The position numbers were made by a program, and so were the translations under genes. Under the pieces are notes generated by a model. It was not told the DNA's origin, made no database searches, and saw only the letters and a list, made by a program, of their open reading frames with translations. A stretch of DNA of 13,983 bases from contig JBEIJQ010000077.1 in assembly GCA_040380145.1 (NCBI GenBank), positions 1 through 13,983 on the forward strand, in the 5' to 3' direction. Each line of letters opens with the position of its first letter. The stretch's first letter is position 1. Below, in pieces: positions 6,499 to 13,503 of the stretch. The DNA comes from JBEIJQ01 sp040380145. Lineage in GTDB: Bacteria; Bacteroidota; Bacteroidia; Chitinophagales; Saprospiraceae.

Positions 6499-7449
6499 TC
6501 ACAGCATCCGGTTGCGTCGGAAAATCCACACCATGCCGCCGGCCAAAACCAGCGAAGCGGCCATGATGGCATAGAAAGGCCATTTGGCATCCCCTTCGAA
6601 AGGCACTTTGACGTTCATCCCGAAAAAACTGGCCACGAGGGTGGGCACCATCAGGATCACCGTGATGAGGGTAAGGCGTTGGATGAACAGGTTTTGGTTG
6701 TTCGATACGATGGAAGCGACGGAATCCATCGTTCCGCTCAGGATGTTGGAGTAGATATTGGCCATGCTTTGGGCCTGGTTGATGTCGGTGATGATGTCTT
6801 CCAGGAGGTCGGACTTGGTTTCGTCGCCTTTGATGCCGAGCAGGTCCACGCGTTGGATCTTCACTTTCAGCATGGCGTTCGAACTGAGGGCCGTCAGGAA
6901 GTACACGAACGATTTTTCGATACTCAACAACTTGAGCAGTTCGCGGTTGCGGCTGGAATGGTAAAGTTCCTGTTCGATGGCGTCGCGGCGGACGTTGAGG
7001 TCTTTGAGGCAGCTCAAAAACCGGAGCACGTTCTGTTCGAAGAGCTGGAGCACGAAAAGCGACTTGTCTTCGGGATTGAAGCCCCTGATCTTGTTCTGGA
7101 CAAATTTTTCCATCACCGGATTGTCGTAGGAGCTGATGGTCACCACATGATCGGGGGTGATCACGATGCCGATGGGCACGGTGATGTACAGAGGCGCGCT
7201 CTCGTCCTGCACGGTGTTGATGACCGGCGTGTTGAGCACGATGAGTTTGACCTCGTCCTCGACTTCGAAGCGGCTGCGCTCGTCCAAGTCGAGCGAGTCG
7301 GTCAGGTAGTCGTTCGGAACTTTGAGCGCCAGGGCGATGTCGTCCAATTCCTCAAAAGAGAAGGGCGGGGCGATGTTCACCCAGCACCCGCGCGTGAGCC
7401 GCTGCATTTCGACCAGCTCCCGGCCTCTTTTTTTGAGATATTGGATCAT
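6499..7449 (-). CDS. corA: CorA-family magnesium/divalent cation transporter
   Basis: A 316-residue member of the CorA family, which forms pentameric Mg2+ (or Co2+/Ni2+) channels in the inner membrane. The long soluble N-terminal part ends in the stalk-helix region (LLEDIITDINQAQSMANIYSNILS, split by charged residues). Two C-terminal membrane helices follow, at about 259-278 and 290-310, with the signature GMN at 277-279 at the end of the first. A basic C-terminus (RRNRML) follows, as usual. The ATG at 7449 gives a normal family length. It lies 133 bases downstream of the LOG-family gene on the same strand, with a strong hairpin in between and no TAnnTTTG element seen, so it may be read through from upstream. 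The 67-base gap to the methyltransferase stop is convergent. Ion specificity cannot be read from sequence. Confidence 0.93.
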   Translation of the reverse strand: MIQYLKKRGRELVEMQRLTRGCWVNIAPPFSFEELDDIALALKVPNDYLTDSLDLDERSRFEVEDEVKLIVLNTPVINTVQDESAPLYITVPIGIVITPDHVVTISSYDNPVMEKFVQNKIRGFNPEDKSLFVLQLFEQNVLRFLSCLKDLNVRRDAIEQELYHSSRNRELLKLLSIEKSFVYFLTALSSNAMLKVKIQRVDLLGIKGDETKSDLLEDIITDINQAQSMANIYSNILSGTMDSVASIVSNNQNLFIQRLTLITVILMVPTLVASFFGMNVKVPFEGDAKWPFYAIMAASLVLAGGMVWIFRRNRML

Positions 7450-7498
7450 GCTCTGTCAAAGGGAAAACACGGTAATGGAACGGTTGTTCGGGCCATGC

Positions 7499-7530
7499 GG
7501 TTTTGCTTCCCGAAGGAAGGGGGCAAAACC
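7499..7530 (-). terminator. Strong stem-loop between the LOG gene and corA
   Basis: GGTTTTGC (7499-7506) and GCAAAACC (7523-7530) pair perfectly, with an inner TTCC/GGAA stem (7507-7510 and 7515-7518) around CGAA. It lies 53 bases beyond the LOG stop codon and 50 bases before the corA start. No T-tract follows on the minus strand, so it may be an RNA-stabilising or processing element rather than a simple terminator. Confidence 0.45.
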
Positions 7531-7582
7531 ATCGCGGAGGGATTCCGGAGTCCATGTCGTCGAACGGGCGGGGATTTTGAGA

Positions 7583-8302
7583 TCAGCGGATGCTCAGGTT
7601 CGGGCGCAGAATGGCGTGCGAATAGAACTCGTTGATGACCTTGACGACTTCCTCGGGGTCGTCGGTGAGGGTGAACAGGCTGGTGTCCTCGGGACTGATG
7701 TAGGCGTTTTGTTGGAGCATGATATTTTCCATCCACTCCACCAATCCGGCCCAATAGGATTTGCCCACCAGCACTAGGGGAACGCGCTCGATCTTGGTGG
7801 TCTGCACGAGCGTGATGACCTCGAAAAATTCGTCCATCGTACCGAAGCCGCCGGGAAAGATCACGAACGCTTGGGCATATTTGACGAACATGAATTTCCG
7901 GGCAAAGAAATAGTTGAAATTGAACACCTTGTCGGTGTCGATGTAGGGGTTGTAGTTTTGCTCGAAGGGCAGGGAGATGTTCAGTCCGACCGAAACGCCG
8001 CCGTTTTCGTGCGCGCCGCGGTTGCCGGCCTCCATGATGCCGGGGCCTCCGCCGGTGATGATGCCGTACCCCTCGTCGGTCAGGCGCTTGGCCACCAATC
8101 GGGCCATCTCGTAGTGCGGATGGTCGGGCTTGGTGCGCGCGGAGCCGAAGATGGACACGCAGGGTGGGATCTGGTTGAGCCGTTCGTAGCCTTCCACAAA
8201 TTCGGCGATGATCTTGAACATCGTCCAAGAGTTTTCGGCCTTCAGTTCCGCCCAAGATTTGGAGGGGCGGCGGGGAGGATGGGGGTGCAGATTGTTTTCC
8301 AT
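7583..8302 (-). CDS. LOG-family protein (TIGR00730), putative nucleoside-5'-monophosphate phosphoribohydrolase
   Basis: A 239-residue cytosolic Rossmann-fold protein of the LOG ("lonely guy") family, whose characterised members release the base from cytokinin riboside monophosphates or other nucleotides. Family marks are VSIFGSAR (49-56), GGGPGIMEAGNRGA (84-97) and the catalytic PGGFGTMDEFFE (150-161), whose Arg/Glu residues are typical. The ATG at 8302 is chosen over the in-frame upstream ATG at 8374: the homology starts soon after MENN, and a -7-like element (8331-8337) would fall inside the longer form. An N-terminal stretch of about 30 residues precedes the core, as in the longer (type II-like) LOG proteins. 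The downstream neighbour is corA. In bacteria the physiological substrate is usually unknown. Confidence 0.9.
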   Translation of the reverse strand: MENNLHPHPPRRPSKSWAELKAENSWTMFKIIAEFVEGYERLNQIPPCVSIFGSARTKPDHPHYEMARLVAKRLTDEGYGIITGGGPGIMEAGNRGAHENGGVSVGLNISLPFEQNYNPYIDTDKVFNFNYFFARKFMFVKYAQAFVIFPGGFGTMDEFFEVITLVQTTKIERVPLVLVGKSYWAGLVEWMENIMLQQNAYISPEDTSLFTLTDDPEEVVKVINEFYSHAILRPNLSIR

Positions 8303-8330
8303 AAAAAAAGTGCGCGTGGATAGAGGGGGG

Positions 8331-8337
8331 CAAATTA
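8331..8337 (-). promoter_or_regulatory. Candidate -7 element for the LOG-family gene
   Basis: On the minus strand this reads TAATTTG, one base shorter than the TAnnTTTG consensus, 28 bases upstream of the chosen ATG. It is a weaker match than those before nhaD and the desaturase. Confidence 0.3.
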
Positions 8338-8417
8338 CGCCGACCGAAAGCCTATCGGGCAAATCGGGGGACAAAAGAAAGCAAATTTCCTGGCAAAAAG
8401 ATGCGGCGCCGGCAAAT

Positions 8418-8431
8418 CCCGCAAAGGCGGG
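8418..8431 (-). terminator. Short GC hairpin after the desaturase gene
   Basis: On the minus strand CCCGC, loop CTTT, GCGGG is followed by ATTT, starting 7 bases after the desaturase stop codon. A compact GC stem with a short T stretch is consistent with a weak intrinsic terminator. Confidence 0.4.
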
Positions 8432-8438
8432 CGGCCGA

Positions 8439-9434
8439 TCAGGCGGCCGTATGGGACACTTTTCCCTCCCCGATGCGCTCTACCCGGGAGTACAGCGACA
8501 TGTTGGGATCGAAAATGAAGCGGAAAAACAGTTTGGTCATCGAAGTGTGGTAGTGAAGCGTATCGTAGTATTCCGGGGCGATGCGGCGGATCTCGGGGAG
8601 CTTGTTCCAGGGCACGGCGGGGAAATCGTGGTGTTCGTTGTGGTAGCCCACATTGAGCGACAGCAGGTTGAGGGGGCCGTAGTAGCTGTAGGTTTCCTGG
8701 TCCTTGAAAACGATGTAGTGTTCTTGGATCCAGCGGGCGCCGAGCGGGTGCAGGCCGATGGAGAAGAAGAAAGAGGCGACCATGTAGAGGAAGCCGGTCC
8801 AGCCGAAGAAGTAGAGCACGGCTCCGTCGTAGGCCAGAATCGTGAAGAGGTTGACCATCAGCCAGCCGTCCCAAAACTTGACCTGCAGGCGGGGCGGGCG
8901 CGTCAACTGGAAAATGGGGAAGATCAAGAACCAAAAGGCTTTGCCCAGGGGGGAGTTGCCGATGAGCTTCGCTTCCCAGTGGGAGGCCATATCGGCGTCC
9001 TGGTGGTAGTCGCCCTGGTGCGCGTGGTGCTTGATGTGGTAGTTGCGGAAGCCCATCGAGCCGGGAAACACGTTGGGCAGGTCGGCCAGCACCCCCGACA
9101 CCTTGTTGAGGAAACGGCTCTTGAAGATCAGGTTGTGCGTGGCTTCGTGGATCACCACATATAGGGTGTGGTTGGCGAAGGCGCCGATCAGGTAGGCGGC
9201 CAGCAGGGCCATCCACCAAGTGCCGTACCAAGCGTCCGAGGCATGGCCGTATCCGATCAGGGCGGCGATCCCTGTCTGCAGACCGACCACCCCCAGCAGG
9301 ATGGCGAAAGTGAAGGGGTTGCGCGTTCCGATCAGCTTACCGATCTGGGGGTATTTGCGCAGGATCTCCTGGGTGCGCCCGGGGTGGGGCTGGTTCTGCG
9401 ACGACTGAACGAAATGGGCGGTTGCGGTTGCCAT
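8439..9434 (-). CDS. Sphingolipid delta-4 desaturase (DEGS1)-like membrane fatty acyl desaturase
   Basis: A 331-residue integral membrane di-iron desaturase very similar to eukaryotic dihydroceramide desaturase DEGS1 (323 residues), which adds the trans-4 double bond of sphingosine. Shared with DEGS1 as I recall it are EILRKYPQI near the N-terminus and, near the C-terminus, ETYSYYGPLNLLSLNVGY leading into HNEHHDFP. The three histidine boxes are HEATH (96-100), HIKHH (133-137) and HNEHH (265-269). Hydrophobic segments lie at about 42-62, 72-92, 166-178, 192-210 and 214-228. The ATG at 9434 matches the family start and sits 36 bases below a perfect -7 element; longer in-frame extensions upstream run into uvrC and are not real. 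Being a bacterial protein, its substrate could be a sphingoid base, ceramide or fatty acyl chain. A terminator of uvrC separates the two genes. Confidence 0.88.
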   Translation of the reverse strand: MATATAHFVQSSQNQPHPGRTQEILRKYPQIGKLIGTRNPFTFAILLGVVGLQTGIAALIGYGHASDAWYGTWWMALLAAYLIGAFANHTLYVVIHEATHNLIFKSRFLNKVSGVLADLPNVFPGSMGFRNYHIKHHAHQGDYHQDADMASHWEAKLIGNSPLGKAFWFLIFPIFQLTRPPRLQVKFWDGWLMVNLFTILAYDGAVLYFFGWTGFLYMVASFFFSIGLHPLGARWIQEHYIVFKDQETYSYYGPLNLLSLNVGYHNEHHDFPAVPWNKLPEIRRIAPEYYDTLHYHTSMTKLFFRFIFDPNMSLYSRVERIGEGKVSHTAA

Positions 9435-9470
9435 ATTGTCCAAAATTTTTGATGCGTTGAAAAAGGGATG

Positions 9471-9478
9471 CAAAGATA
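9471..9478 (-). promoter_or_regulatory. Bacteroidota -7 element for the desaturase gene
   Basis: The minus strand reads TATCTTTG, a perfect TAnnTTTG match, 36 bases upstream of the ATG at 9434. It lies between the uvrC hairpin and the desaturase start, so the desaturase is likely transcribed on its own. Confidence 0.6.
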
Positions 9479-9497
9479 ATCGTTTTCGGGCAAATCG

Positions 9498-9517
9498 CCG
9501 TCCGAAAAAGCGGACGG
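9498..9517 (-). terminator. uvrC terminator hairpin
   Basis: CCGTCCG (9498-9504) and CGGACGG (9511-9517) form a perfect 7-bp GC stem around a 6-nt A/T-rich loop. It begins directly after the uvrC stop codon; the minus strand continues with CGATTTG, only a short T stretch. Confidence 0.6.
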
Positions 9518-11410
9518 TCAAGGGCTGCGCCAAGCGGCGATTTTTTGGGCGAGCGCCTTGCCCACCACGGCCTCGAGCGACTCCGGCGGGGCCGCCTGCA
9601 CCTTTTTGGCCGAACCGAAGGCCTGGAGGAGTTTTTCGGCCGTTTTGGTCCCCACGCCCGGGATCTCGGTGAGCGATGATCTGGTGAAGGCCCGCGACCG
9701 CTGGGCACGGTGGAAGGTGATGGCGAAGCGGTGCGCTTCGTTGCGGATGTGCTGCAGTAGGCGCAGCGATTCGGATTTTTTGCTGAGCATCAGCGGCAGC
9801 GGATCGTCGGGGAAGTAGATTTCCTCCAAGCGCTTCGCGATGCCCACTACGGTCACGCGCTCGTAGATCTCGAGGGCCTTCAGGCTTTCCACGGCGGCCG
9901 AGAGCTGTCCCTTGCCGCCGTCGATGACGATCAGTTGGGGTAGGGGGGCGTTTTCTTCCAAGAGGCGGGCATATCGGCGGTGGACTACCTCCGACATGCT
10001 CGCGAAATCGTTGGGGCCTTCCACGGTCTTGATGTTGAAGTGCCGATAGTCTTTTTTCGCGGGGCGGGCGTTGCGGAAAAAGACCATCGCGGCCACGGGA
10101 TGTGCGCCCTGTATGTTGGAATTGTCGAAACACTCGATGTGCAGCGGCGCCTCGTCCATGCTCAGATCCTTTTGCAGGGTGCGCAGGATGCGTTCGGCCG
10201 GAGTCTGCTTGTCGATGTAGTTGGACTCCTCCCGCCTTTTTTGCAAGGCGTAGTAGCGGACGTTCTTTTCGGAAAGATCGAGCAGTTTTTTCTTATCGCC
10301 GCCCTTGGGCACCGTGCATTTGACCGACGGATCGGCCAAGGGGACGGGCATCGGGACGATGATCTCCTCCAGGGCGCTGTTGAACTTTTCGGCGAGATAC
10401 GGCACGGCGATCGCCAACAGGTCCACGGGATCGTCGTTGAGGTTTTTGGCCAGCTCGAGGGTGAAGGTGTTGATGATGGCCCCGTTGGCCACCTTGAGGT
10501 AGTTCACGAAGGCCAGTTTTTCGTGCTCGCAGGCGATGCTGAACACGTCCACATTGTGGATGGCCGGGTTGACCACCGAGGATTTCGCCTGGTAGTTCTC
10601 GAAGGCCTGCAGGCGCTGCTTGATCGTAAGGGCGCTCTCGAAATCCAGTTCCTCGGCGAATCGCTGCATCTGCTCGCGCAGGTGCCGCGTGACGGAAGCG
10701 AAATTGCCCTTGAGGATGTTGCGGATCTGCTGGATTTTCTCGTCGTACTGCTCTTCGGATTCCAAACCGGCGCAGGGGCCCGCGCAGTTTTTGACGTGGT
10801 ATTCCAGGCATACCTTGTACTTGCCCTTCTGGATGTGCGAGGGCGAAAGGTTGAGCGGGCAGTTACGCAGGGGGAAAAGGCTCCGCACGAGTTCCATGAT
10901 CGTATGGATTTGTCCGGCCACGGCATAAGGCCCGAAGTAGGTGGAGCCGTCGCGGTGGATGTTGCGGGTCACGAACACCCGGGGAAAGCGCTCGTTCTTG
11001 ATCACGATGTAGGGGTGTGTCTTGCCGTCTTTGAGCGCCACATTGTAACGGGGCCGATGCTTTTTGATCAGCGTGGCTTCCAAGAGCAGAGCATCCTGCT
11101 CGGTCTCCACCAGGGTGAACACGACCCGCCGGGCGTGCTTGACCATCACCCGCGTCTTGGGCAACTGGTGCTTGCGGTCGCCGAAATAGGAAGAGACCCG
11201 GTTGCGCAGGTTTTTGGCCTTGCCCACGTACAAGATGTCGTCCGCCGCGTCCAGAAACTGGTAGATGCCGGGCTGGTCGGGCAGGGTGGGGAGGAGTTGC
11301 TCGCGAAAGTCCTGGTGGGTCAAGGTCGTTCCAAAATGTTCCGGTACAATAAATGCCTTTTGGGGGAAATGGTTTGGGGGAGGGTATGGGGCAAATGCCT
11401 TTTGGGGCAT
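9518..11410 (-). CDS. uvrC: Excinuclease ABC subunit C
   Basis: UvrC makes both incisions around bulky lesions bound by UvrB in nucleotide excision repair. Domains in order: GIY-YIG nuclease (GIYQF at 48-52, YVGKAKNLRNRV at 61-72); a cysteine set C184, C201, C209 and C213 matching the Fe-S cysteines reported in UvrC; a UVR helix pair (about 243-272, ELDFESALTIKQRL) that binds UvrB; an RNase H-like nuclease with FDNSN (D429), IDGGKGQ (D497) and NEAHRFA (H560); and tandem helix-hairpin-helix at 583-625 (IPGVGTKTAEKLL). At 630 residues it is about 20-30 longer than usual. The extra N-terminal piece has PQKAF twice, coded by a 15-bp direct repeat, so the true start may be nearer the conserved region, for example TTG at 11323. 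The start is therefore uncertain; the identity is not. Confidence 0.95.
   Translation of the reverse strand: MPQKAFAPYPPPNHFPQKAFIVPEHFGTTLTHQDFREQLLPTLPDQPGIYQFLDAADDILYVGKAKNLRNRVSSYFGDRKHQLPKTRVMVKHARRVVFTLVETEQDALLLEATLIKKHRPRYNVALKDGKTHPYIVIKNERFPRVFVTRNIHRDGSTYFGPYAVAGQIHTIMELVRSLFPLRNCPLNLSPSHIQKGKYKVCLEYHVKNCAGPCAGLESEEQYDEKIQQIRNILKGNFASVTRHLREQMQRFAEELDFESALTIKQRLQAFENYQAKSSVVNPAIHNVDVFSIACEHEKLAFVNYLKVANGAIINTFTLELAKNLNDDPVDLLAIAVPYLAEKFNSALEEIIVPMPVPLADPSVKCTVPKGGDKKKLLDLSEKNVRYYALQKRREESNYIDKQTPAERILRTLQKDLSMDEAPLHIECFDNSNIQGAHPVAAMVFFRNARPAKKDYRHFNIKTVEGPNDFASMSEVVHRRYARLLEENAPLPQLIVIDGGKGQLSAAVESLKALEIYERVTVVGIAKRLEEIYFPDDPLPLMLSKKSESLRLLQHIRNEAHRFAITFHRAQRSRAFTRSSLTEIPGVGTKTAEKLLQAFGSAKKVQAAPPESLEAVVGKALAQKIAAWRSP
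11351..11407. repeat. 15-bp direct repeat pair at the uvrC 5' end
   Basis: AAATGCCTTTTGGGG occurs at 11351-11365 and again at 11393-11407, 27 bases apart. The right copy also contributes to a small inverted repeat (ATGCC ... GGCAT, 11395-11410). If the annotated uvrC ATG is used, the copies encode repeated PQKAF; otherwise they lie in the leader. Confidence 0.6.
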
Positions 11411-11491
11411 GGATGGTGCGGTTGACCAATCTGAATATTTTAACCCAAAGTTGTCATTGGAAACTTCTTGCCCGCCTATTTTTGTCTGACT

Positions 11492-11524
11492 CAGGATTTA
11501 CAGGATTCAAGGATTTACGGGATT
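11492..11524. repeat. Short imperfect tandem repeat (AGGATTTAC units)
   Basis: Consecutive units are AGGATTTAC (11493-11501), AGGATTCA (11502-11509), AGGATTTAC (11510-11518) and GGGATT (11519-11524). Similar strings of GGATTTACA-type units are scattered in intergenic regions of many bacteria. This lies in the 331-base gap between uvrC and nhaD, where I see no gene. Confidence 0.55.
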
Positions 11525-11579
11525 GTTTGGGGCCCTTGGCAGGTAAGATTTCCTTGCGATGGGATCGGTCTCTTCAAGG

Positions 11580-11628
11580 CTTTTTTTCTTTTTTTATTTT
11601 ATATCAATTATTTATAAAAAAATTTTCC
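11580..11628. other. AT-rich tract in the uvrC-nhaD gap
   Basis: About 50 bases made almost entirely of A and T, with T-runs at 11580-11588 and 11591-11595 and an A-run at 11615-11622, contrasting with GC-rich flanks. It could be a relic of inserted DNA or a transcription-termination zone for nhaD on the minus strand. The rest of 11411-11741 holds only the tandem repeat and no recognisable gene. Confidence 0.4.
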
Positions 11629-11741
11629 ATTGGTTTGGATGGATGATTTTCACTCCCTGGCGACAATTTTGGGGATAATCTAAATGGGTGTCGGCGGAAG
11701 TTTTTTGCCCCGACTACTTTTTTGGAAAGATCCCAATCCCC

Positions 11742-13028
11742 TCACCCCAACACCCAATAAACCCCTGCTCCGGCCAAGTACCCCAACAGGGCCAGCCAGG
11801 CGATGTTTTTGAGGTACCACACGAAAGTGATCTTTTCGAGGCCCATGGCCGCCACACCCGCTGCCGAGCCGATGATCAGCATGGAGCCGCCGGTACCGGC
11901 AGTGAAGGCCAGGAGGTGCCAAAAAGTATCGTCGGTGGGCAGGTCGTACATGCCCATGGCGGCCGCCACGAGGGGCACGTTGTCGATGACAGCCGAGGCG
12001 AAGCCCAGCAGGAAGGCCACGGCTCCGTGGTTCGAGAGCGAGTGGTCGAGGCTTTCGGCCAAGTGGCGCAGCAGGCCGGTGGCTTCGAGCGAAGCCACGG
12101 CCATCAGTATGCCGAGGAAAAACAGGATGCTCGACATTTCGATGCGCGAAAGCGCGTGGTGGGTGGTGTACATCTTTTTGCGGTCGAACTCCTCGTCGCG
12201 GTGGATGAGCTCCGACACCAGCCACGTGACGCCCAGGCCGATCATGATGCCCATGTAGGGGGGCAGGTGGGTCACCGTCTTGAAAACGGGCACGAAGATC
12301 AGCGAGCCCAGGCCCACGGCGAACATCCAAGCCGAGCCCAGCGGACGCTCCTCGCGCTCCGCCGCTTCGGGATCCACGGCCAAGAGCTTGATGTCGCCTT
12401 TCATGGACGGCAGCAGCGACAGCACCGCCAACGGCGCCAACAGGCACACGATGCTCGGCACGATCAGGTTGGCGATCACGCCGCCTTCGGTGATCTTTTT
12501 GCCCACCCACAGCATCGTGGTGGTCACGTCGCCGATCGGCGACCAAGCTCCGCCCGCATTGGCGGCGATCACCACCATACCTACAAAAAACAGGCGCTCC
12601 TCTCGCTCGGGCACCAAGCGCCGCAGCAGCGACACGAACACGATGGTGGTGGTGAGGTTGTCGAGCACGGCCGACAGGAAAAACGCCATCCAGCTCAGCA
12701 GCCACAGCAACTTGCGCTTGTTGTTGGTGCGGATCCGATTGGTGATCACCTCGAACCCGCGGTGCAGGTCCACCAGTTCCACGATGGTCATGGCCCCGAT
12801 CAGGAACACCAGGATCTCGGCCGTGATGCCGATGTGGTGCAGCAGGTTTCCTTCCAGGTCGGTCGGCTGGTGGTCTCCGTCGAACACCGTCAGGTGGCCC
12901 AGCGAAACGGCGGTCCAGCACAGCGCGCCGGTCAACAGCGCGGGCACCGTTTTGTCGAGTTTCAGGGGATGCTCCAGTACGATGGCCAGATAGCCGAGGA
13001 CAAAAAGCAGGATCAGCACGGTGCTCAT
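11742..13028 (-). CDS. nhaD: NhaD-type Na+/H+ antiporter
   Basis: A 428-residue inner-membrane protein of the ion transporter superfamily that exchanges Na+ (or Li+) for H+ in pH and salt homeostasis. NhaD hallmarks are DNLTTTIVFVSLLRRLVP (from D123), GGAWSPIGDVTTTMLW (159-174) and the pseudo-symmetric ASAVIDNVPLVAAAMGM (344-360), followed by TGGSMLIIGSAAGVAAMG (379-396). Hydrophobic helices fill the rest, about 11-13 in all, broken by cytosolic loops at about 205-232 (acidic EAAEREER) and 275-296. The ATG at 13028 is supported by a perfect -7 element 17 bases upstream and by the hydrophobic N-terminal helix. It is divergent from rpsT across a 118-base region holding promoters for both. Membership of the family is clear; ion preference is inferred. 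Confidence 0.93.
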   Translation of the reverse strand: MSTVLILLFVLGYLAIVLEHPLKLDKTVPALLTGALCWTAVSLGHLTVFDGDHQPTDLEGNLLHHIGITAEILVFLIGAMTIVELVDLHRGFEVITNRIRTNNKRKLLWLLSWMAFFLSAVLDNLTTTIVFVSLLRRLVPEREERLFFVGMVVIAANAGGAWSPIGDVTTTMLWVGKKITEGGVIANLIVPSIVCLLAPLAVLSLLPSMKGDIKLLAVDPEAAEREERPLGSAWMFAVGLGSLIFVPVFKTVTHLPPYMGIMIGLGVTWLVSELIHRDEEFDRKKMYTTHHALSRIEMSSILFFLGILMAVASLEATGLLRHLAESLDHSLSNHGAVAFLLGFASAVIDNVPLVAAAMGMYDLPTDDTFWHLLAFTAGTGGSMLIIGSAAGVAAMGLEKITFVWYLKNIAWLALLGYLAGAGVYWVLG

Positions 13029-13045
13029 GGGAATGTGTTTTCGGG

Positions 13046-13053
13046 CAAAGATA
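13046..13053 (-). promoter_or_regulatory. Bacteroidota -7 element for nhaD
   Basis: The minus strand reads TATCTTTG, a perfect TAnnTTTG match, 17 bases upstream of the nhaD ATG, implying a very short leader. No clear -33 TTTG was found. Confidence 0.6.
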
Positions 13054-13065
13054 ATCGGAAAAAAA

Positions 13066-13097
13066 TTTGCCCGTTTGGAAAGAAGAACTTACCTTTG
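13066..13097 (+). promoter_or_regulatory. rpsT promoter
   Basis: TTTG (13066-13069), a 20-nt spacer and TACCTTTG (13090-13097) match the Bacteroidota -33/-7 consensus at proper spacing. The rpsT ATG lies 49 bases downstream. It is arranged back to back with the nhaD -7 element. Confidence 0.65.
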
Positions 13098-13146
13098 CAG
13101 CCCATTGACACGAGATCTGTTTTATCCGTAGAAATTTTTACCCTTT

Positions 13147-13407
13147 ATGGCACATCATAAGTCCGCCCAAAAGCGCATCCGTCAAGATGCCAAGAAACGC
13201 CTGATGAACCGCTACTACAAAAAGAGCGCTCGTATGGCCATCAAAAGAATCCGCTCGATGAAAGCCGCCTCCGAGGCGCAGGAATTCCTCCCCAAGGTGG
13301 TTTCCATGATCGACCGTCTGGTGAAGAAAAACCAGTTCCACAAGAACAAGGCCGCAAACTTGAAAAGCGGGTTGGCCAAGCTTGTCAACCACCTGAAGGC
13401 GAGCTGA
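13147..13407 (+). CDS. rpsT: 30S ribosomal protein S20
   Basis: An 86-residue, strongly basic helical protein that binds 16S rRNA early in small-subunit assembly. The N-terminus MAHHKSAQKRIRQDAKKR and the following repeated Arg/Lys pattern (NRYYKKSARMAIKRIRSM) are diagnostic for S20, as is the length. The C-terminal half has the conserved region with NQFHKNKAANLKSGLAKLVN. The ATG at 13147 has the A/T-rich, Shine-Dalgarno-free upstream typical of this phylum, and a full -33/-7 promoter lies upstream. Its gene contains the only GAATTC in the window (13282-13287), a potential site for the EcoRI-like enzyme. The downstream neighbour is ileS, 160 bases away. Confidence 0.96.
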   Translation: MAHHKSAQKRIRQDAKKRLMNRYYKKSARMAIKRIRSMKAASEAQEFLPKVVSMIDRLVKKNQFHKNKAANLKSGLAKLVNHLKAS

Positions 13408-13440
13408 CCACGGCTCTCCGTTTCGAGGCCGATATCCTTC

Positions 13441-13499
13441 CCGAGGTGTCCCGCATTTGTTTGCAGGACACCTTGTGTTGTTGAATGAAACCACCTCGG
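13441..13499 (+). promoter_or_regulatory. Alternative long-range pairing in the rpsT-ileS gap
   Basis: CCGAGGTG (13441-13448) is also perfectly complementary to CACCTCGG (13492-13499). This pairing uses the same 5' arm as the stem at 13444-13473, so the two cannot form together. Such a switch suggests possible attenuation ahead of ileS, but may be chance in GC-rich sequence. Confidence 0.3.
13444..13473 (+). terminator. Stem-loop after rpsT (possible terminator or leader hairpin)
   Basis: AGGTGTCC (13444-13451) and GGACACCT (13466-13473) pair perfectly around a 14-nt loop that has its own GCA/TGC mini-stem. TTGTGTTGTTG follows, T-rich but interrupted. It lies 36 bases after the rpsT stop codon and could end rpsT transcription or belong to the ileS leader. 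Confidence 0.5.
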
Positions 13500-13503
13500 T
13501 CCT

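Noticed and set aside
6391..7635. 414-codon open frame on the plus strand opposite corA
   Set aside because: corA with its GMN motif is on the other strand; the frame begins within the methyltransferase gene and has low-complexity composition.
8303..8374. Longer LOG-family start at ATG 8374
   Set aside because: The added residues are not conserved in character and would cover the candidate -7 element; the ATG at 8302 fits better.
9980..11425. 481-codon open frame on the plus strand opposite uvrC
   Set aside because: uvrC on the minus strand is unmistakable with all domains; the antisense frame has repetitive composition typical of GC-rich shadow frames.
11688..13160. 490-codon open frame on the plus strand opposite nhaD
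   Set aside because: Rich in His, Gln and Gly with no motif, and overlaps both nhaD and rpsT; an artefact of codon bias.
13282..13287. Only one GAATTC in the window; possible avoidance of the EcoRI-like site
   Set aside because: In GC-rich DNA of this length only about two sites are expected by chance, so one site shows nothing; the island also looks recent.
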